From NCBI GenBank assembly GCA_010015805.1, contig ML978122.1:372001-436000 (forward strand): a stretch of DNA of 64,000 nucleotides, written 5' to 3'. Below, piece by piece: positions 10,786 to 23,143 of the stretch. Position 1 is the stretch's first letter; each line of letters begins with the position of its first letter. The position numbers and the translations under genes were made by a program. Source of the DNA: Rhizodiscina lignyota. Taxonomy: Eukaryota > Ascomycota > Dothideomycetes > Aulographales > Rhizodiscinaceae. Below the pieces are notes generated by a model that was not told where the DNA came from, ran no database searches, and was given only the letters and a program-made list of their open reading frames with translations.

Positions 10786-12527
10786 AAGACGTACCTGGCA
10801 CCATGCTCCATACAATCCTTGCGCACAGCCCTTAATCACAACCTATGCAGAACATAATATCCTTGTCAAGATTCTCTTTCGATGCACGTTTACTTTTGCA
10901 CATGTGGTGAAGTGCCCTCGTCTTTCATGGCCAGGTCGTCTCTTCGCCCGATGCCACCGCAGCGACAGCGCCGACAGTGCAGCACTTCCTTACGACCACC
11001 CTTACCACCCCACATACCTCCCGGAGTACCGGCGGCAACTCGTGGCCCCGTGGTGGCGAGGCTGCGTGCGACGCATCAAAATGCTTGGCGTAGAGGTTTT
11101 GCTTTCCGGCTCCTCTCCCACAACTCTCTCTTCTCCACGCTCATGCCTCACCCTCTGCGATACAACAACGACGTCCTTTACCAGGCTGGAGTTGGTTTAC
11201 TTCTGCTCTGGCTCGTCATAGCAGATGGCCTCGTCTATATTTCTTTATTTTTTCGGCCCTCCCTAGACCACGCGTGTCACACAGCACGGCCTGAGGCGCC
11301 ACCAAGATCGGAACCACAACAGTGCCCCAAGGTGCATGCACACCACTGCAGATAAGCATCGCAGACGCCTTGACCTTCTTCAAGGCTGCTCGCAATATCC
11401 ACGAGCTCATTCACCCCATTTGCATCGAAGTACGGAGCAGGTATGTTCCTTCATGTCCGAGCCTGGTAAGAGCCGCCTCGCCCACAACTCCGTCAAAATT
11501 GTCAGCACTGAGTGCTTCGCGACCAACAAGATTGATCTGACGACTAGAGCAAAGGCCATATCGCGACGCCACCCTTCGAAACGCGTCTCCTCATGTGCAC
11601 CAAGACGCCAGTCAACAAGCTCCTTAGGCTTCGCACCCCCGGCAGCAAACCGCAGAAGAGGTCAAACACAAATCGACGCAAACGTCTTGCCTGTTCGCAA
11701 CCAGTGGACAAGAAGCTGTGACGACTATAGTCTTTCAGACTGGCCCGTAGTCTCTTTGAGTTGACGTGGTTCCTCATCGAGAGCAGCGACCTTTATCGCC
11801 CACACTCTCAACATGTGCCGCGTCCAGGCGTCGAACATCATGTAGTAAGATATAAACCGGGTAGATCTTGGATCATGGCTAACAAGCGTAGTTCGTATCG
11901 TCGTCTCCATCGGAAAAGATGCAGTCTGAAGACTACTAGCCTCTTGCCTGACACCACGGTCCCAAAGATGAAGCTCTACGCTATCATGCTTCACTTGAAC
12001 AACAGACAGGGCAAACATAGAAGTGCATCTCGTATGTCCATCTTGCAACGGGGTCTCAATGTTTACGCTCGGTTGTCATGAGTGACTGACGATCGTGACA
12101 GCCAAAACGCCGACAATGCAGCGGAGACCATCCAACGAAGACGACAACCATCCTCAAGGAGCACGAGAGCAGCAGGGACGAGACGACACGGTGCCCATCC
12201 CCAACCATATCCTAGTGGCATCATGGACGCAGTCCGAGACGTCCAGTCCACCAAGCATACTACGTCGATCTGGATCAACAGCCTCATGGAAAGTACCAGG
12301 CATAGGAGATAAGGATGCCTAGGTCGTTGATCACTCCAGGTAAGTAGCCGTTCAGTCTGAGACCCTTGTCTGTAATGCTGATTCGGTCCAGTGACCCGCA
12401 CGCCACAACCTCACTGCGCGGAATCAGCTTCATCCCAGCTCTTCATCCAATAGCCAACATTGAGGCACACACCATGTTCTAGAGTCTGGACACGCTCTCT
12501 TATCCAACCAACGACAACTGTTTTAGT
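10786..12527. other. C-rich stretch without a supportable gene
   Basis: Several short open frames occur, including 10882-11355 and 11336-11764 on the plus strand. They are Pro, Arg and Ser rich with no recognisable domain. The base composition hints at former coding sequence, but I cannot assemble a product. I saw no terminal repeats that would mark it as a transposon. Confidence 0.4.
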
Positions 12528-12860
12528 TTTGGGCGGGTTTGCGGTCCCGAAAAAGAAAGAAAAACCAGCGATTCTTGTCGATATTTTGTCGACGTCCAAG
12601 GACCGGGCCACCTCCCGGATGCTTTTGTTCTGGCTTCTCTCTGGGCTTCTCTCTGGTGTTGGACTCGGGTTTAGCGGTCCCCGGATACTACCCAGGCTAG
12701 GGTAGTTGTCCAGAAAACCAGCCTGCTTTCTTGTCGATATTTGTCGACGTCCATGGGACCGGGCGCCCTCCCGACTTTCCTTTGTTTGTTCCTTGGTTTT
12801 GGGTTTTTTGGTTTTGGGTTTTGCGGTTCCCCCGTCGTCTGTTGGCTGGGTCGACAGGCG
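12528..12860. repeat. Tandem repeat, unit about 156 bp, roughly 2.5 copies
   Basis: The block CTTGTCGATATTTTGTCGAC followed by GTCCAAGGACCGGGCCACC begins at 12574, and a close copy begins at 12730. A shared upstream and downstream segment, GGGTTTGCGGTCCC-like, occurs near 12535, 12668 and 12818, which gives a partial extra unit. The minus-strand frame open across 12411-13016 repeats the same residues with the unit, so it is best read as a by-product of the repeat. A T-run followed by an A-run lies just downstream near 12880-12897. Confidence 0.7.
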
Positions 12861-13099
12861 GCGACAAAACGCAGCGATTTTTTTAAAAAAAAAAAACCCA
12901 AAACATGTAAATAAAAATATCTTTCTCTGTTCACATCCATGGTCGTATTCTTGAGCGTTCTTGAAGTGATCACGGCGGCGCGGGATCATTGTAGTGATAG
13001 TGAGTTGTCCTTGCATCGCTCTTCGTTACTGCTTTCTCTTTACTGACCGTTTATGATTTAGGCCTCGTATCCCACCCATGTCTTGGTCCGTCCTGGTGC

Positions 13100-14330
13100 T
13101 CAAGTCGCATTGGATGAGACAAGTACCGGCCAGGAGCCCAACATTTGTGCTCTCAAAGACTCCATCTGGAAGAGCAGTTCACTCTCAGAGCAGCCACCAC
13201 AAGCCGACCACGCAAGACCAGTCGCGAAGCTCAGACAAAATCTAGATCCTTGCTCCCTATCTAGAGCAGCGCATGCTTCTATGGCAACTCGAGAGCTCAT
13301 CGAATAGGAGATGGCATATAATGAGAGCATGTCGGTATGGCTTCCGTCTGTTGGAACACAGAGACTGTATGGTGGTGTGCGATGTCTGAAAGGGGGCTTC
13401 ATTGCCCGGCAAGTCCTCAAGTCGACATTCCGTAGCTGTTCAGAGAGCTGACTTGGAAGTCTGTCTGATAGATGGTTTCGCAACCGCTCGACTGTCCTTC
13501 GGTCAATACTCTTGCCACATAATTCGTCGTCCTGTCCGATCGATCGATCTGCCTGCCGCAATTGGCCACCGAATCTCTGCGACGCACCAAGCATATCGTC
13601 TATCTGATATACCGTTCGAGCAGCTCGTTGCAGAAATTTTACTGTCGCAAATGTCGAACGCCATATCGTGGCCTTCCACACCCCTGAAAAACATGAGGGG
13701 CCGGCGCACGAGGCCATAAAAAGCGCAATCGAGAGCATTGTTGGTCGCCATTCTCGATACAACAGCAACTGCCAGCGCAGCCCTGCCGCCCCTCCTGGGC
13801 TGGAATATACAATATACCACATCGTACACTTGGTGATGAGGAGGAACACAGACAAAGCCAGGTAGCAGCACCACGCGTCTGGATCTAGTATCCTCGCCGA
13901 GCTCCTTGAAGACGACTTTGTACATTTGCAAGGTACGTTGAGGATCGAGGGCAGGACATCGCTGACGCAGCTTGAAGCAGGCATTGAACAAGTACTCCCG
14001 GAGAAGGTACCTCGATCAGAATGGCCTCCATGGCAGCGTGATTCTTGAAGTGCACAAGTGAGTTTCCTCGACGGCGGCGGCCACTCCCATGCTATTTCGA
14101 TCCTTTGCTGACTCCATTGCGCATCCGAATCTCTTGTCCGCCGGAATCCCGTCAGGAATGGAATTCTTCGGCACCTGCAGTACCCGAATGGCAGGTACGC
14201 TGCATGAGTTTCCGCCAATGGCAGCAGAGAGATGGAGAAGGCGTACGACCACATCAGTAGTATTGCTGATTTCAACTCGAGTTCTTCGAACCCTGCGCCA
14301 TCCTCGCTTGACGTTACATTGACTTCAGCG
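13100..14330 (-). pseudogene. Degraded membrane protein, possibly wax-synthase-like (MBOAT_2)
   Basis: The minus strand carries fragments resembling fungal wax-synthase-type acyltransferases, spread over more than one frame: IEIAWEWPPPSR (compare RGIGW.W), FLREYLFNACFK, a hydrophobic helix YLALSVFLLITKCTMWYIVY, and WRPTMLSIALFMASCAGPSC followed by FSGVWKATIWRSTFATVKF (compare W-P-x-L-F ... F-W-G-x-x-W-H-Q). The key WH pair is not preserved. The long open frame over this region (13100-14515) does not by itself give a normal protein. I could not restore a continuous reading with introns, so I call it a probable remnant. The family assignment is tentative and rests on motif spacing alone. Confidence 0.3.
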
Positions 14331-15200
14331 ATCTCCTGTGAGCAATATCTGATCATCTCAATGGGAAGATGTGAATCTCCGCCGGCCATTCGTAGCGCGG
14401 TACGTTGTGCTCCTTTCTCTAGATGCCCTGATGCTTTCATGATGTACACAATTCGAAAGCGTGATACCGATGAGCTCCGAAAAACACGTGTGAGACCCGC
14501 TGAACAGCACCCCAATACCTTCTCTTTGCTGGACCATGGAACTTGTTGATTTCAGACAGTTAACATTCTGCAACAGGATCTGTCTCCAGAACGATTCTCG
14601 ATATCCACTGCGAAACGTCGCACAGACAGGTTGTTCGTGGACAATTCATAGCGCGGTGCGTCGTATTTCTCCTTTTGTGAAAATGTCTTCGTGATGAAAG
14701 CACCGAAGTGAGAAGCAAGGATGAGCTTTCCAATTTTTCTACTACGGTATCCTGATTCGCAGGCCCATACCTTCCATTCGCTGGGCCAGAGAACTCGATG
14801 TCAGACGGTTACCATGCATTGCAGAATCTGTCTCGGGGACGATTTTCGACATCCATTGGAAATATCGCATAAACGGGAGGTGCTTTGTCGGTAATTCGTA
14901 GCATGGTACGTCGTATTTCCTTGTCCAGATTCATGAATTCTTGCGATGATGACACCGAACCAATGTCCAAAAACCTTAGTGCAGAGCAGAGTGGGGGGAG
15001 GGCCTCCCACGCTGAAGAGAATTGGCCAAATGTATCTGAACAAAATCTACCAGATTGTGTCCACGTTGCATCAGTAACTTGTTGGCATCAGACCGCTGAC
15101 AGCTGAAGCAGGCTATATCTCGAGCACGGGTTTCGACGTCCATTCAAAAATATCGCAAGGTACGTCGGACTTTCTCCTCTTCCTTGACATATCACTGTGA
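14331..15200. repeat. Four decayed direct repeat units, about 230-290 bp apart
   Basis: Related blocks recur at about 14360, 14590, 14835 and 15120. Each has a core like CGACATCCATTGGAAATATC followed by a segment around ATTCGTAGC..GGTACGTCGTATTTC. On the minus strand the units translate to similar short peptides, for example TTYRATNGRRRFTSS and TTYHATNYRQSTSRL. They look like tandemly duplicated pieces of an old gene or exon that have since drifted. They adjoin the wax-synthase-like remnant and may derive from the same gene. Confidence 0.5.
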
Positions 15201-18200
15201 TGGGCGAAATCCCTCAAAACTAAGCAATGACGATGCTGTGGCTTTGAGAGCCAAATCTCGAAGCCGCTCTTTTGGTTTCTTTCTCTCATCTTGTTCCGCA
15301 GTAACGCTATCGAGATGGATGTAGAGCATTGTCTAGTCATTAGATAATGACACGTTATCCGATGTCCAAGAGCGGATCGACAGGAGTGGCATTAGGTCAG
15401 CCACCATCACAGACATTGGCAGCAGGACCTTTCATAAAGTCCATGAGTTCTGTGATGCAGATGGCCGAAGCGATGACAATGACGACTTCGGAATTTAGCC
15501 ATGTATGCAGCAACCGCCTTTCCAGTGGCTCAGCTTCCGAACTCAACACAAGTTTCATTCCAGAGCCTGTGATTGCTCAAAAGGAGCGAGTCTTCGACAA
15601 CAATTCATATCGGCATAAATGGAGAAGATGGATCCTGATGAGAGTCGGCGGAGCATCCGAACATATCCTGTAATGTCGTTCAGCAGCCGAGTCATTCATC
15701 AATATGGACGAAGAGGTGCCGCTTTTTGAAGTCTTGTCCAGCAGAGGTCCCCAGGATGGTGCCATCGTTAAGATAAGATCATCAGTTGTATTTATTCGTG
15801 TGGTGTCCAGATTTTGCTTCTCTCGGAATAGGAGGGCATATTGTACCTCAAGTGATGGGATAATGTTTCGGCTTGACTGCTCGCTAAGTCGACCTGGCTC
15901 CAAAGAAGTTGGCGATAATGGGACGACGCTCCTCTCGGCTCATATTGTCGATGTGATGAAGTCAAGCAGTTGAGGCAAAAGACAACAGCAGCTACTGACT
16001 TCCACATATATCCGCTGGATGGTGGGGGAGTGCCCGTTGATTTGTGGACGCCAGTGGCATATATCGCTTCCCAATAGTGTGATGAAAGGCTTTGGACACG
16101 TCTAGAGGGACTGAAAGTCTTCCAAGTCCTGATGGCAATGGCATGCTGATCATTTTATGCGTCACAGGGTTTCCAGAATCGCGCATCCCAAATATCCGCT
16201 TCGGTTCTATCCAGGCTGGGGCCGCCTTTTGACAACTGCAGAGCATAGTGGTGACGATTTCAACGCTGGCCGTGTCCCCGCATCCCGTCCCAGCCGAGAC
16301 GTAAGTTGCAGCGAGTCGCCGATGGAGACTAAGGATCTCGGCTCCGGTTCCGGTGGTTTTGCTCTCTGCAAGATCTCGATCCGCCAAAGGATGGCCTGTG
16401 ATAATTTTCTTACTTCCCAGTCTTTGGAAATGGAGTGTGAGAATATCGCAGGGTTGGTCCGCTAACGATTGAGGGGAACATCGAATGTACTTGAGGTACC
16501 GCTGCCAAACAATTCGAGTATAGGGAATCTCATCGCCTGCAACGTCGACATTGACACATTGCAGGAAGGCGTCGGTTCGAGGTCGAGATCGAGATTGGAC
16601 ATCAAGAAGAGGCATGTGTCCTGCGATATGGATAGGAGGCTGAAGCGCAGCAAAACAGGCTTCGTAAAAGAGCCGAAAAGGTCGCAAGATGTCTGGCGAT
16701 GAAAGCTAGTCGAACGGAGTGATGAGCCTTCTTCGGTGGCTTCGCGTGTGGAAGATGGGAAGTCTCAGAGCGATGGCGCGCTTCGTGCGAGACCCGTAGG
16801 AGAAGTAGCATTGTCACAAAGTGTTTGAATTCGGCCGTGCTGCAATTCGTTCGTTGTGTCCAGTGCAAGAGTTCCATCTCATCCCCAGGTGCTAGGCCCG
16901 CGGTGAATACGGCCATGAGAACAGGTCAACAAAAGAAAGAGCTTGGATCGAGGAAAGGTTTGACAGCCGCTGGTGGGAGTCGATATGTTCGACGATAAGC
17001 TTTGCGCACTTCCAAAGCAAACCGTCGGCCAAGTATTCACAGTGTGTCATTCGATGTATTCCTCAAATTGTTCCGGAGATTTATTTCGCAAGAGGCCCAC
17101 CGTCGTCATTGGACAAAATCTTCGCCAGCTAGAGGGGGCTAAGGCCCGGCATTCTCGGACTCATCATGCCTCCTGTCTTGGACCGTCCTGTTGGCAGCTC
17201 TCACCATGTCTCTTAACAAGAATATACAAGCCAGTCAGGGAGGAGGTAGAGTGGAGTGACGACGAAAGGATTCGACAATGCTGCAGATCGCCGACTATAC
17301 GAAATATTTGACAGATTAGAGATTCAAGATTCGACTCTGGAAATATATCAGCAGATTTAAGCAACAATAATAATCAGGCCAATTCAATATTAGTGCGATC
17401 GCTCTCAGCAAATGTAACGAATATGCTCCGGGTATGTTACATCACCAGACCACCAAGCAGTCCAGTGATGACATGTTAGAGTGCATAACATGAGAGAGGG
17501 TGATCGTCATTCCTAATGGTCAAAGTAACCTTATGACCGCACTCGCTTGTTGTCTCACTCACTGAGTCGTCGGAGGCCGGGCTGCTCGATGACAGGACCT
17601 AGCAGTGGGAAGTGTAGGCATCACTTCCACGAGGAAGCACCACATCAGGTGGAGATTGTTCTTAACATCAAGGTCGTTGAAGTGTAAAGCTGAGATGCAA
17701 CTCGACGTCAGCGAGCTGCACTCTTCCAGTCCGAGGGTGGGAGGTTGGTTCGGACTCGGTGCAGCGACCTCTCTTAGCGGCTAGAGTGCTAGCGAGGCCT
17801 GAGAGCTGCTTCACTGTCGCTATTGCCGCTCATGGCTGCGGATGTTTGTTGAGGAGTCGCATCAGAGCTGGGGAAAATACCGCGCTCGGCTTGAGTTGTC
17901 GCTTGGGACGCGTCGCGGGCTCTGTGAGGCAAGAGCAACCCTCGCTGTCATTTGTCGTACGATCCTCAGCTGTTCAGTGGTACGATCGCTCTGAAGTTGC
18001 TCACATCGGGGTTTGTTGATACGCGCATCCAGGCGGTGGTCATCCTATGTGGTGTTCACATCGCTAGTGGTGGCTCATCGTGACACTGCTGTTGGCGACC
18101 AACCTCCCCTCGCAGTCCACACTGATTAGCAGTCTCTGAGTCTTCAGATGGCGACTCGCTGATAGGTCTGAGTTGGTCTCAAGGCATGCTGCCTCAGAAA

Positions 18201-18895
18201 GACTGCACAGGGGTGAGGGTGGCCGTCGGTGTGGTTGTTGTGGCACGGATGAAGTGCATCGCCAGATCGCCGCCATGGGTGGTGAGATCGCACAAATCTG
18301 CGAGGAGCACTCACTGCAGCAAGTTTGCAGGTCCTTGAGAGTTGCTACGCGTTCCCACTCCATGAGTTGGCGATGAATGCGGGCCTGTAGGTATGTAGGT
18401 TGATGGCGGTGGTGAGGATAGAATTGCGGTGGGACGAGCGAAGGAAGCTTGGCTTGCAGCCAACCACGCTTTAGGGAGGCGCGGACCGAACGGCCGGCAC
18501 AGCTCATCCCCTGGATCACACAGGACCAGGACATCCACCAAGGGACACCTGCAGCATCTCCAACACGATCGCGCCAGGCCAATTCCATTCACACTGCATA
18601 TCACCACCAGAGCTTCAACGCATCTATCAGCCCTACCGTTGCCAGCAGCTGCAGCTGCTTCCAGGCATTGTAAGTAGCCTCCGTCTTTGTTCCACCATCC
18701 CTCCTCCCCTGCTCCCTGCTACAGCTCGATGCCTGCACGTCATGTTCGCCGTTGTGGTGCCTAGCACTACTAGCTGGCATTGTTTCAGACGGCTCTTCGC
18801 ATATGTGGACACAGCCAAACTCTTGTTCTAGAGCTTCAACCTTTGCACAAGCCCGAGTGCGACGAGTATTCTAACAGCTGCACGCTTCAACAGCC
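15201..18895. other. Long stretch without a supportable gene
   Basis: Nearly 3.7 kb. The largest open frame is 15992-16687 on the minus strand (231 codons), with overlapping frames at 16602-16916. I recognise no domain in it and its composition is not clearly protein-like. The part after about 17400 includes the promoter and any leader of the gene starting at 18896. No tRNA, array or terminal repeats were noticed. Confidence 0.4.
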
Positions 18896-20805
18896 ATGGC
18901 CTCCAACCGGACCAGCTCTGGTGGTGTGCGGTCCCTGCGAGCGATGTTCGAGAATCCGGCAGAGCAAGCCTCGTCGCCGGAGACTCGTGGTCGCAGCCCG
19001 GCGGCAAGCGTCACAAGTAACAGCGAGCGTCCTCTCTCGAAAGTTCGGACTAGCTTCGTCGCTGTGGAAGCTAGTGGGCAGCTCTCGAGGACGCTAAGTC
19101 GCACGGAGAGCCAGCAGAGAGACACAAGTCGAGGTACGTAAACCACTCCATTTACACGGCCGCGAAACCCGACACGAGAGCCCTTCACCACGATCTCTAT
19201 ATTTCATTACACCTTACAGGCACACTTCCCCGTACTTACAGCTTGGACGACGAACATCTTAGAGGCGACAGCCTCCATGCGTGGAAGATGTTCGACAGCG
19301 TGGATCTTAAAATTAGATTCGCTGACTTCTCCCAAGCGGTATCAGAACGATCACAGTCTATTGCCGAAGAACCAACCTCTCAATCGCCCTCTGCCTCCAG
19401 GGCAATTCCTGATGCACCAGAAACACCCGCGCCTCCAATCGAGACAGTCATTGGCAAGATCAGAAAGTTATCAAGCAACAAGGAGTCGGACTCGAACCCG
19501 GACAAGCCAGTTTCGACTGCTGAGGATACGGAAGCAGAGCTTAAGCCTGCGGATCCAAAAGACGAAGCGACAGTTTCTGGAGGTGATGGCCTGTCTCCTC
19601 CACAAGAAAACATTCCACCGCTGGCGAAGATTGCAGCGGAGAAGACAGCAGTGGAAGAATCAGCAAGAGACGAGGTGCCGAAGGAACAAGAGAATGACGA
19701 GCTAGCAATTGCGTCGCCTGAAGCTGTGATTGCAACGCCTTCTCCGGCACCCAAATCAACGCCAGCCAAAGTCAATGGCACCCCTACCCCTACGCGATCA
19801 ATTGGACTTGCGGCGAAAATGACGCCCAAACCCACTCCATCTCCTGCAATTGAGCGACCTTCTCGTCCAACTCCGATTTCTTCTGCGAAAGGCCCACCGG
19901 AACCTACCGAGTCGCTCGAGTCTACGGCGGAGTCTAATCTTCCAGTATCCAAAATGCCAATTACACCTACCTCTCCAACACCTGCGAAATCGATGGCACC
20001 GCCAGCAAGGAGCCCTGCACCAACATCCACCAAGTCCACGACTTCGTACATGAAGCCCACAAGCACGTCTGCGCACCATAACCAGACGAACGGCACCACC
20101 AAGGTCCCACCGCGCCCCTCGTTCCGCAGCTCAACTGCTTCTGTCTCATCCATCACATCAACCACAACAACTGGCACGCGCACAGCAGGCGGCTTCATCA
20201 AGCCTCGTCCCAAGTCGCCCACACGGCCTGTCAAGTTGCCCTCCCATCTCGTTGCGCCGACAGCAAGTAGCGCTGCGAAGCATGATGGTCCAGGGGCCGC
20301 CGGCCCAACCCCATCACTCGGTCGCAAGGCGTCAATCCGCAGTCTTGGGAGCGCAAGAGGCCCGTCCGGTCCGCCGAAGCTGACTATCTCAAGCCGCGAT
20401 CGCAGGCCGAAGAAAGAGGAGGCACGCAGTCCAGTCGCGAGCAAGAGTGCACCAGATGAGAGCTTCTTGGCCAGGATGATGAGGCCGACTGCGAGTAGTG
20501 CGAGCAAGGTTCGCTCTAGGGACGAAGTCCCGCCGGTGCCGAAGGTGAAAATCAGTCCGGCAAAGAAGGTTGGCGCAAGATCGCCGCACGCTGAGCGCAA
20601 GAAGGAGATGGAAGATGTGGCTGAGGCAGTAGATCATGTCAAAGATGAGGAAGATGTCCCGATTGAAGAAGTAGACGAGACGGTAGAAGAGGCTGCACAT
20701 GACATTGAGCCCGCTGCTGCCGAGCCGGAGCACGTGGTCGAGGACCATCCAGAGGACGCGGCAGAAGAGATGCAAGCAGAGGATGTTTTAGCCGTCGAAG
20801 AGTAG
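18896..20805 (+). CDS. Ser/Pro/Thr-rich low-complexity protein, uncharacterised
   Basis: Two exons, 18896-19133 and 19220-20805, join in phase to 607 residues. The N-terminal 110 residues look the most ordered: MASNRTSSGGVRSLRAMFEN, KVRTSFVAVEASGQ and SLDDEHLRGDSLHAWKMFDS followed by VDLKIRFADF. The rest is long and disordered, rich in Pro, Ser, Thr and Ala with many SPTP and TPTP pairs, then a basic stretch and a very acidic C-terminus (Glu/Asp-rich, ending DVLAVEE). I think this is a conserved filamentous-fungal protein of unknown function. The abundance of Ser/Pro sites suggests phosphorylation. No catalytic motif is visible. Confidence 0.82.
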
Positions 20806-21834
20806 CTGATATAGCGACATCGTTCGGAGTTTGTCTTTTTGCTGATTTTCTGAGGGAAAAGCTTGATACCACTAAAGTTATACTGAATTAAGATTGGCTG
20901 GAGGCCTAGGGACTGTCGACTCTGTCTTGAATGTCCGTCTTCGCCTCGGCCCTTCTCATCCCTGATTATGCATGTGAGCATTCTAATTTGCACTTCCGGA
21001 CGAAGTCACAAGTCCATGGAGAAGAGTCGTCTCAACCCCTGTAAAGGCCACAAATATGATGTTTAAGGTTCGTGAGAGCAGCTTCTGAGCTACAATTCTT
21101 GTGATGTATCTTATCAATCACGTACTCGCCATGGCACCAATTTAAGTCCACATTGTTAAATTCACTAGTCAGCGTTTATTCGTCGATGCTCCTCTAACTG
21201 GGGTAATACGGAGATGCGTTGATATTTACTTCTGGAATTTTCTTTGCATCAGCCATCGAAGTGCATTCTGCCACCTCACACAGATCGTGGGAAGCTTCAA
21301 AAACCCTGTAACTTACCTTCTGTCAGATCATCGCGTGGGACTTCAGGTAAGGGATCCAAGTGGCAGGAGGAATCGTCCCGATTATCGTTAATGAGTCGGG
21401 TATTGTAGCCAATGTTCTATATAAAAAGAACTAGTGTCCTACTGACTATTCAGAACTCGGATGCTGAGCATTACGATGCTCTGTAATTGCTTGCGATTTA
21501 TGCCAAGCAATGTCGACATTGGAATCTCCTATGGGTGTGCGGATATCGACAGCCCCTATTGTTCTGCGCGGCCGCAGCTATTGCATAGCCTGCTTCCTAC
21601 CAATACTAGCAATTTCAGGCAAAATGATAGACAGCCAAAAGGAGAGGAAGGTTACCCACAACACCTCCGAACACCATATCATAATACAAGGCAGAGCGGC
21701 TTGGGACGCGGAAGACCTTCAAACATTGTATTCAATATCAATAGAAGCCAGCTCATAGACCTCGAGACTTTGCTGAACTCAAGCATCATACATCGTTAGT
21801 CATCTCATCATAGCCATCGCACCATAATGTACGC
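20806..21834. other. Intergenic region between convergent genes
   Basis: About 1 kb between the stops of the low-complexity protein gene and the aldolase gene. A plus-strand frame at 21461-21799 follows a TATATAAAA-like sequence near 21419, but its product has no recognisable feature. Nothing else was seen. Confidence 0.45.
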
Positions 21835-22885
21835 CTACGCCTCCTCTTCCTGCTTAACAACCTCATTCCTATACAGCGGCGCAACCTCCACCTCCCTAAC
21901 CCAGAGCTTCCACGCCCTTCCCACCGCCTTTCCCATCGCCTCCCACGCATCACCCGCCTCCTTCTCGCTCAGAAACTTCAACTTCTTCCCCACATCCCCG
22001 CCCACCTTCCCACTCTTAATCTTCCCTCCCCCCTCTACATCAACCTTCCCCTCCATCCCCGCCCCATCAAGCTCCAGCGCCCACGCCGCCTGATTATGCA
22101 ACGCCGTAGACTGCACAATCGCTGCCTCGCGCGTGTAAATGGCCTGGAAGACCGCGTGCTCGACGCTTGCGGCGCAGGTGGTGAAGCCGTGCCCGCGCAT
22201 CAGCACGACGGGGTGGTCTGGAAATTGCGAGGGGTCGGGAGGCTTGCCGCCGATGGAGGGAGGGAGGGCGGAGCGCATCTTTTGGTAGATGAAGGAGGTG
22301 CTGGTGGCGGGTTTGAAGGACGCAGCGAGGGAATGGGCGAAGGTAAGGTTGGAGGCGAGGAAATTGTGGTTAGAAGAGGCGGATGAGATGTCCCATACGG
22401 GAGTGGATGATCCTGCGTTGCGTCAGTGATGGGCATATGATTGAGCGTGGGCAGATTCAGGTACCGAGAAAGCCCGTCATGTGTGTCATTGACTTGAGCG
22501 GCACGCTGCCAACACAGTATGGCAGCACGTCGGTGCAATGGCTATGAATGACGCAGTTGACACCTGGGAATTTCTTGTACATCTCGGCGTGGATGTAGCG
22601 CTCTGAGAAATGCTGTCTCTTCTCCGCGTCTTCCTTCTCCATTACCTCGCCATCCTCGATCTTGTACTCGATCAGATCATCTCCCGAGGTCAGCAGCGCA
22701 GGTGCGAGATTCTGAGGGAGCCAGAACGACGCTGTTGGATTGTCTGGATTGCGGACAGAGACATGACCGTACGCGTCGAGAACGGAGTGATAGTGGAGGA
22801 TGTGGTGAGCAGAGATCAGAGCGCTGTACAGATCATCGAGGTACAGCTTTTCGCGTTTGCCAAAGTAGCCTTCGGACATTTTCAC
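21835..22885 (-). CDS. Class II aldolase/adducin-domain protein
   Basis: Zinc-dependent aldolase or epimerase fold that usually acts on phosphorylated sugars or related hydroxy-keto compounds. Exons 22465-22885 and 21835-22412 join in phase (intron 22413-22464) to 332 residues. Metal ligands are visible: VIHSHC (His114 and His116) in exon 1 and RGHGF in exon 2, with the acidic residue of YIHAEMYK upstream. DAYGHVSVRNPDNP and LLTSGDDLIEY are typical N-terminal family segments. The last 70 residues are a less conserved Gly/Lys-rich and charged extension. An alternative start two codons downstream (Met3) is equally good. The substrate is unknown. The gene is convergent with its left neighbour and lies downstream of the J-like gene on the same strand. 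Confidence 0.88.
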
Positions 22886-23143
22886 GGTGCACGGTAAGAT
22901 TGATAGAAGTCATGGTAAGAGATGAAAATATTCTATTTGGAAGTTTCCTATATCAGCAAATTGTTGACGCTAAATGACGTCGTGTCCAGACCCTTGAACT
23001 CCCAGAACCCTAACCCTGAAGTATCGTACCTTATATGAAAGAGTACATTTACAAGTGAAATCAAGATCCAAATCAAGTGTCGCGAGAAAGACGCCATTCA
23101 AACTCCTGAAAAGACAATAGAGCGCTTTGAGGTCCTTAGTCCT

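Noticed and set aside
10882-11764. Overlapping plus-strand frames rich in Pro and Arg
   Set aside because: No continuous product could be built, and the composition is that of C-rich DNA rather than a known protein.
12411-13016. 201-codon open frame on the minus strand
   Set aside because: It spans the 156-bp tandem repeat and low-complexity runs, has no domain, and its repeated peptide follows the DNA repeat unit.
13100-14515. 471-codon open frame on the minus strand as an intact gene
   Set aside because: Motif fragments belonging to one family appear in this frame and in others, and no good start or helix order supports an intact protein. Treated as a remnant.
15992-16687. 231-codon minus-strand open frame as a gene
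   Set aside because: No recognisable domain, no supporting splice pattern and unremarkable composition; mentioned only in the region note.
19380-20600. 406-codon minus-strand frame opposite the Ser/Pro-rich protein
   Set aside because: It mirrors the low-complexity coding strand. The plus-strand gene has a proper start and intron, so this frame is a shadow.
23009-23022. AACCCTAACCCT as an interstitial telomere tract
   Set aside because: Only two CCCTAA units are present, which is expected by chance in a window of this size.
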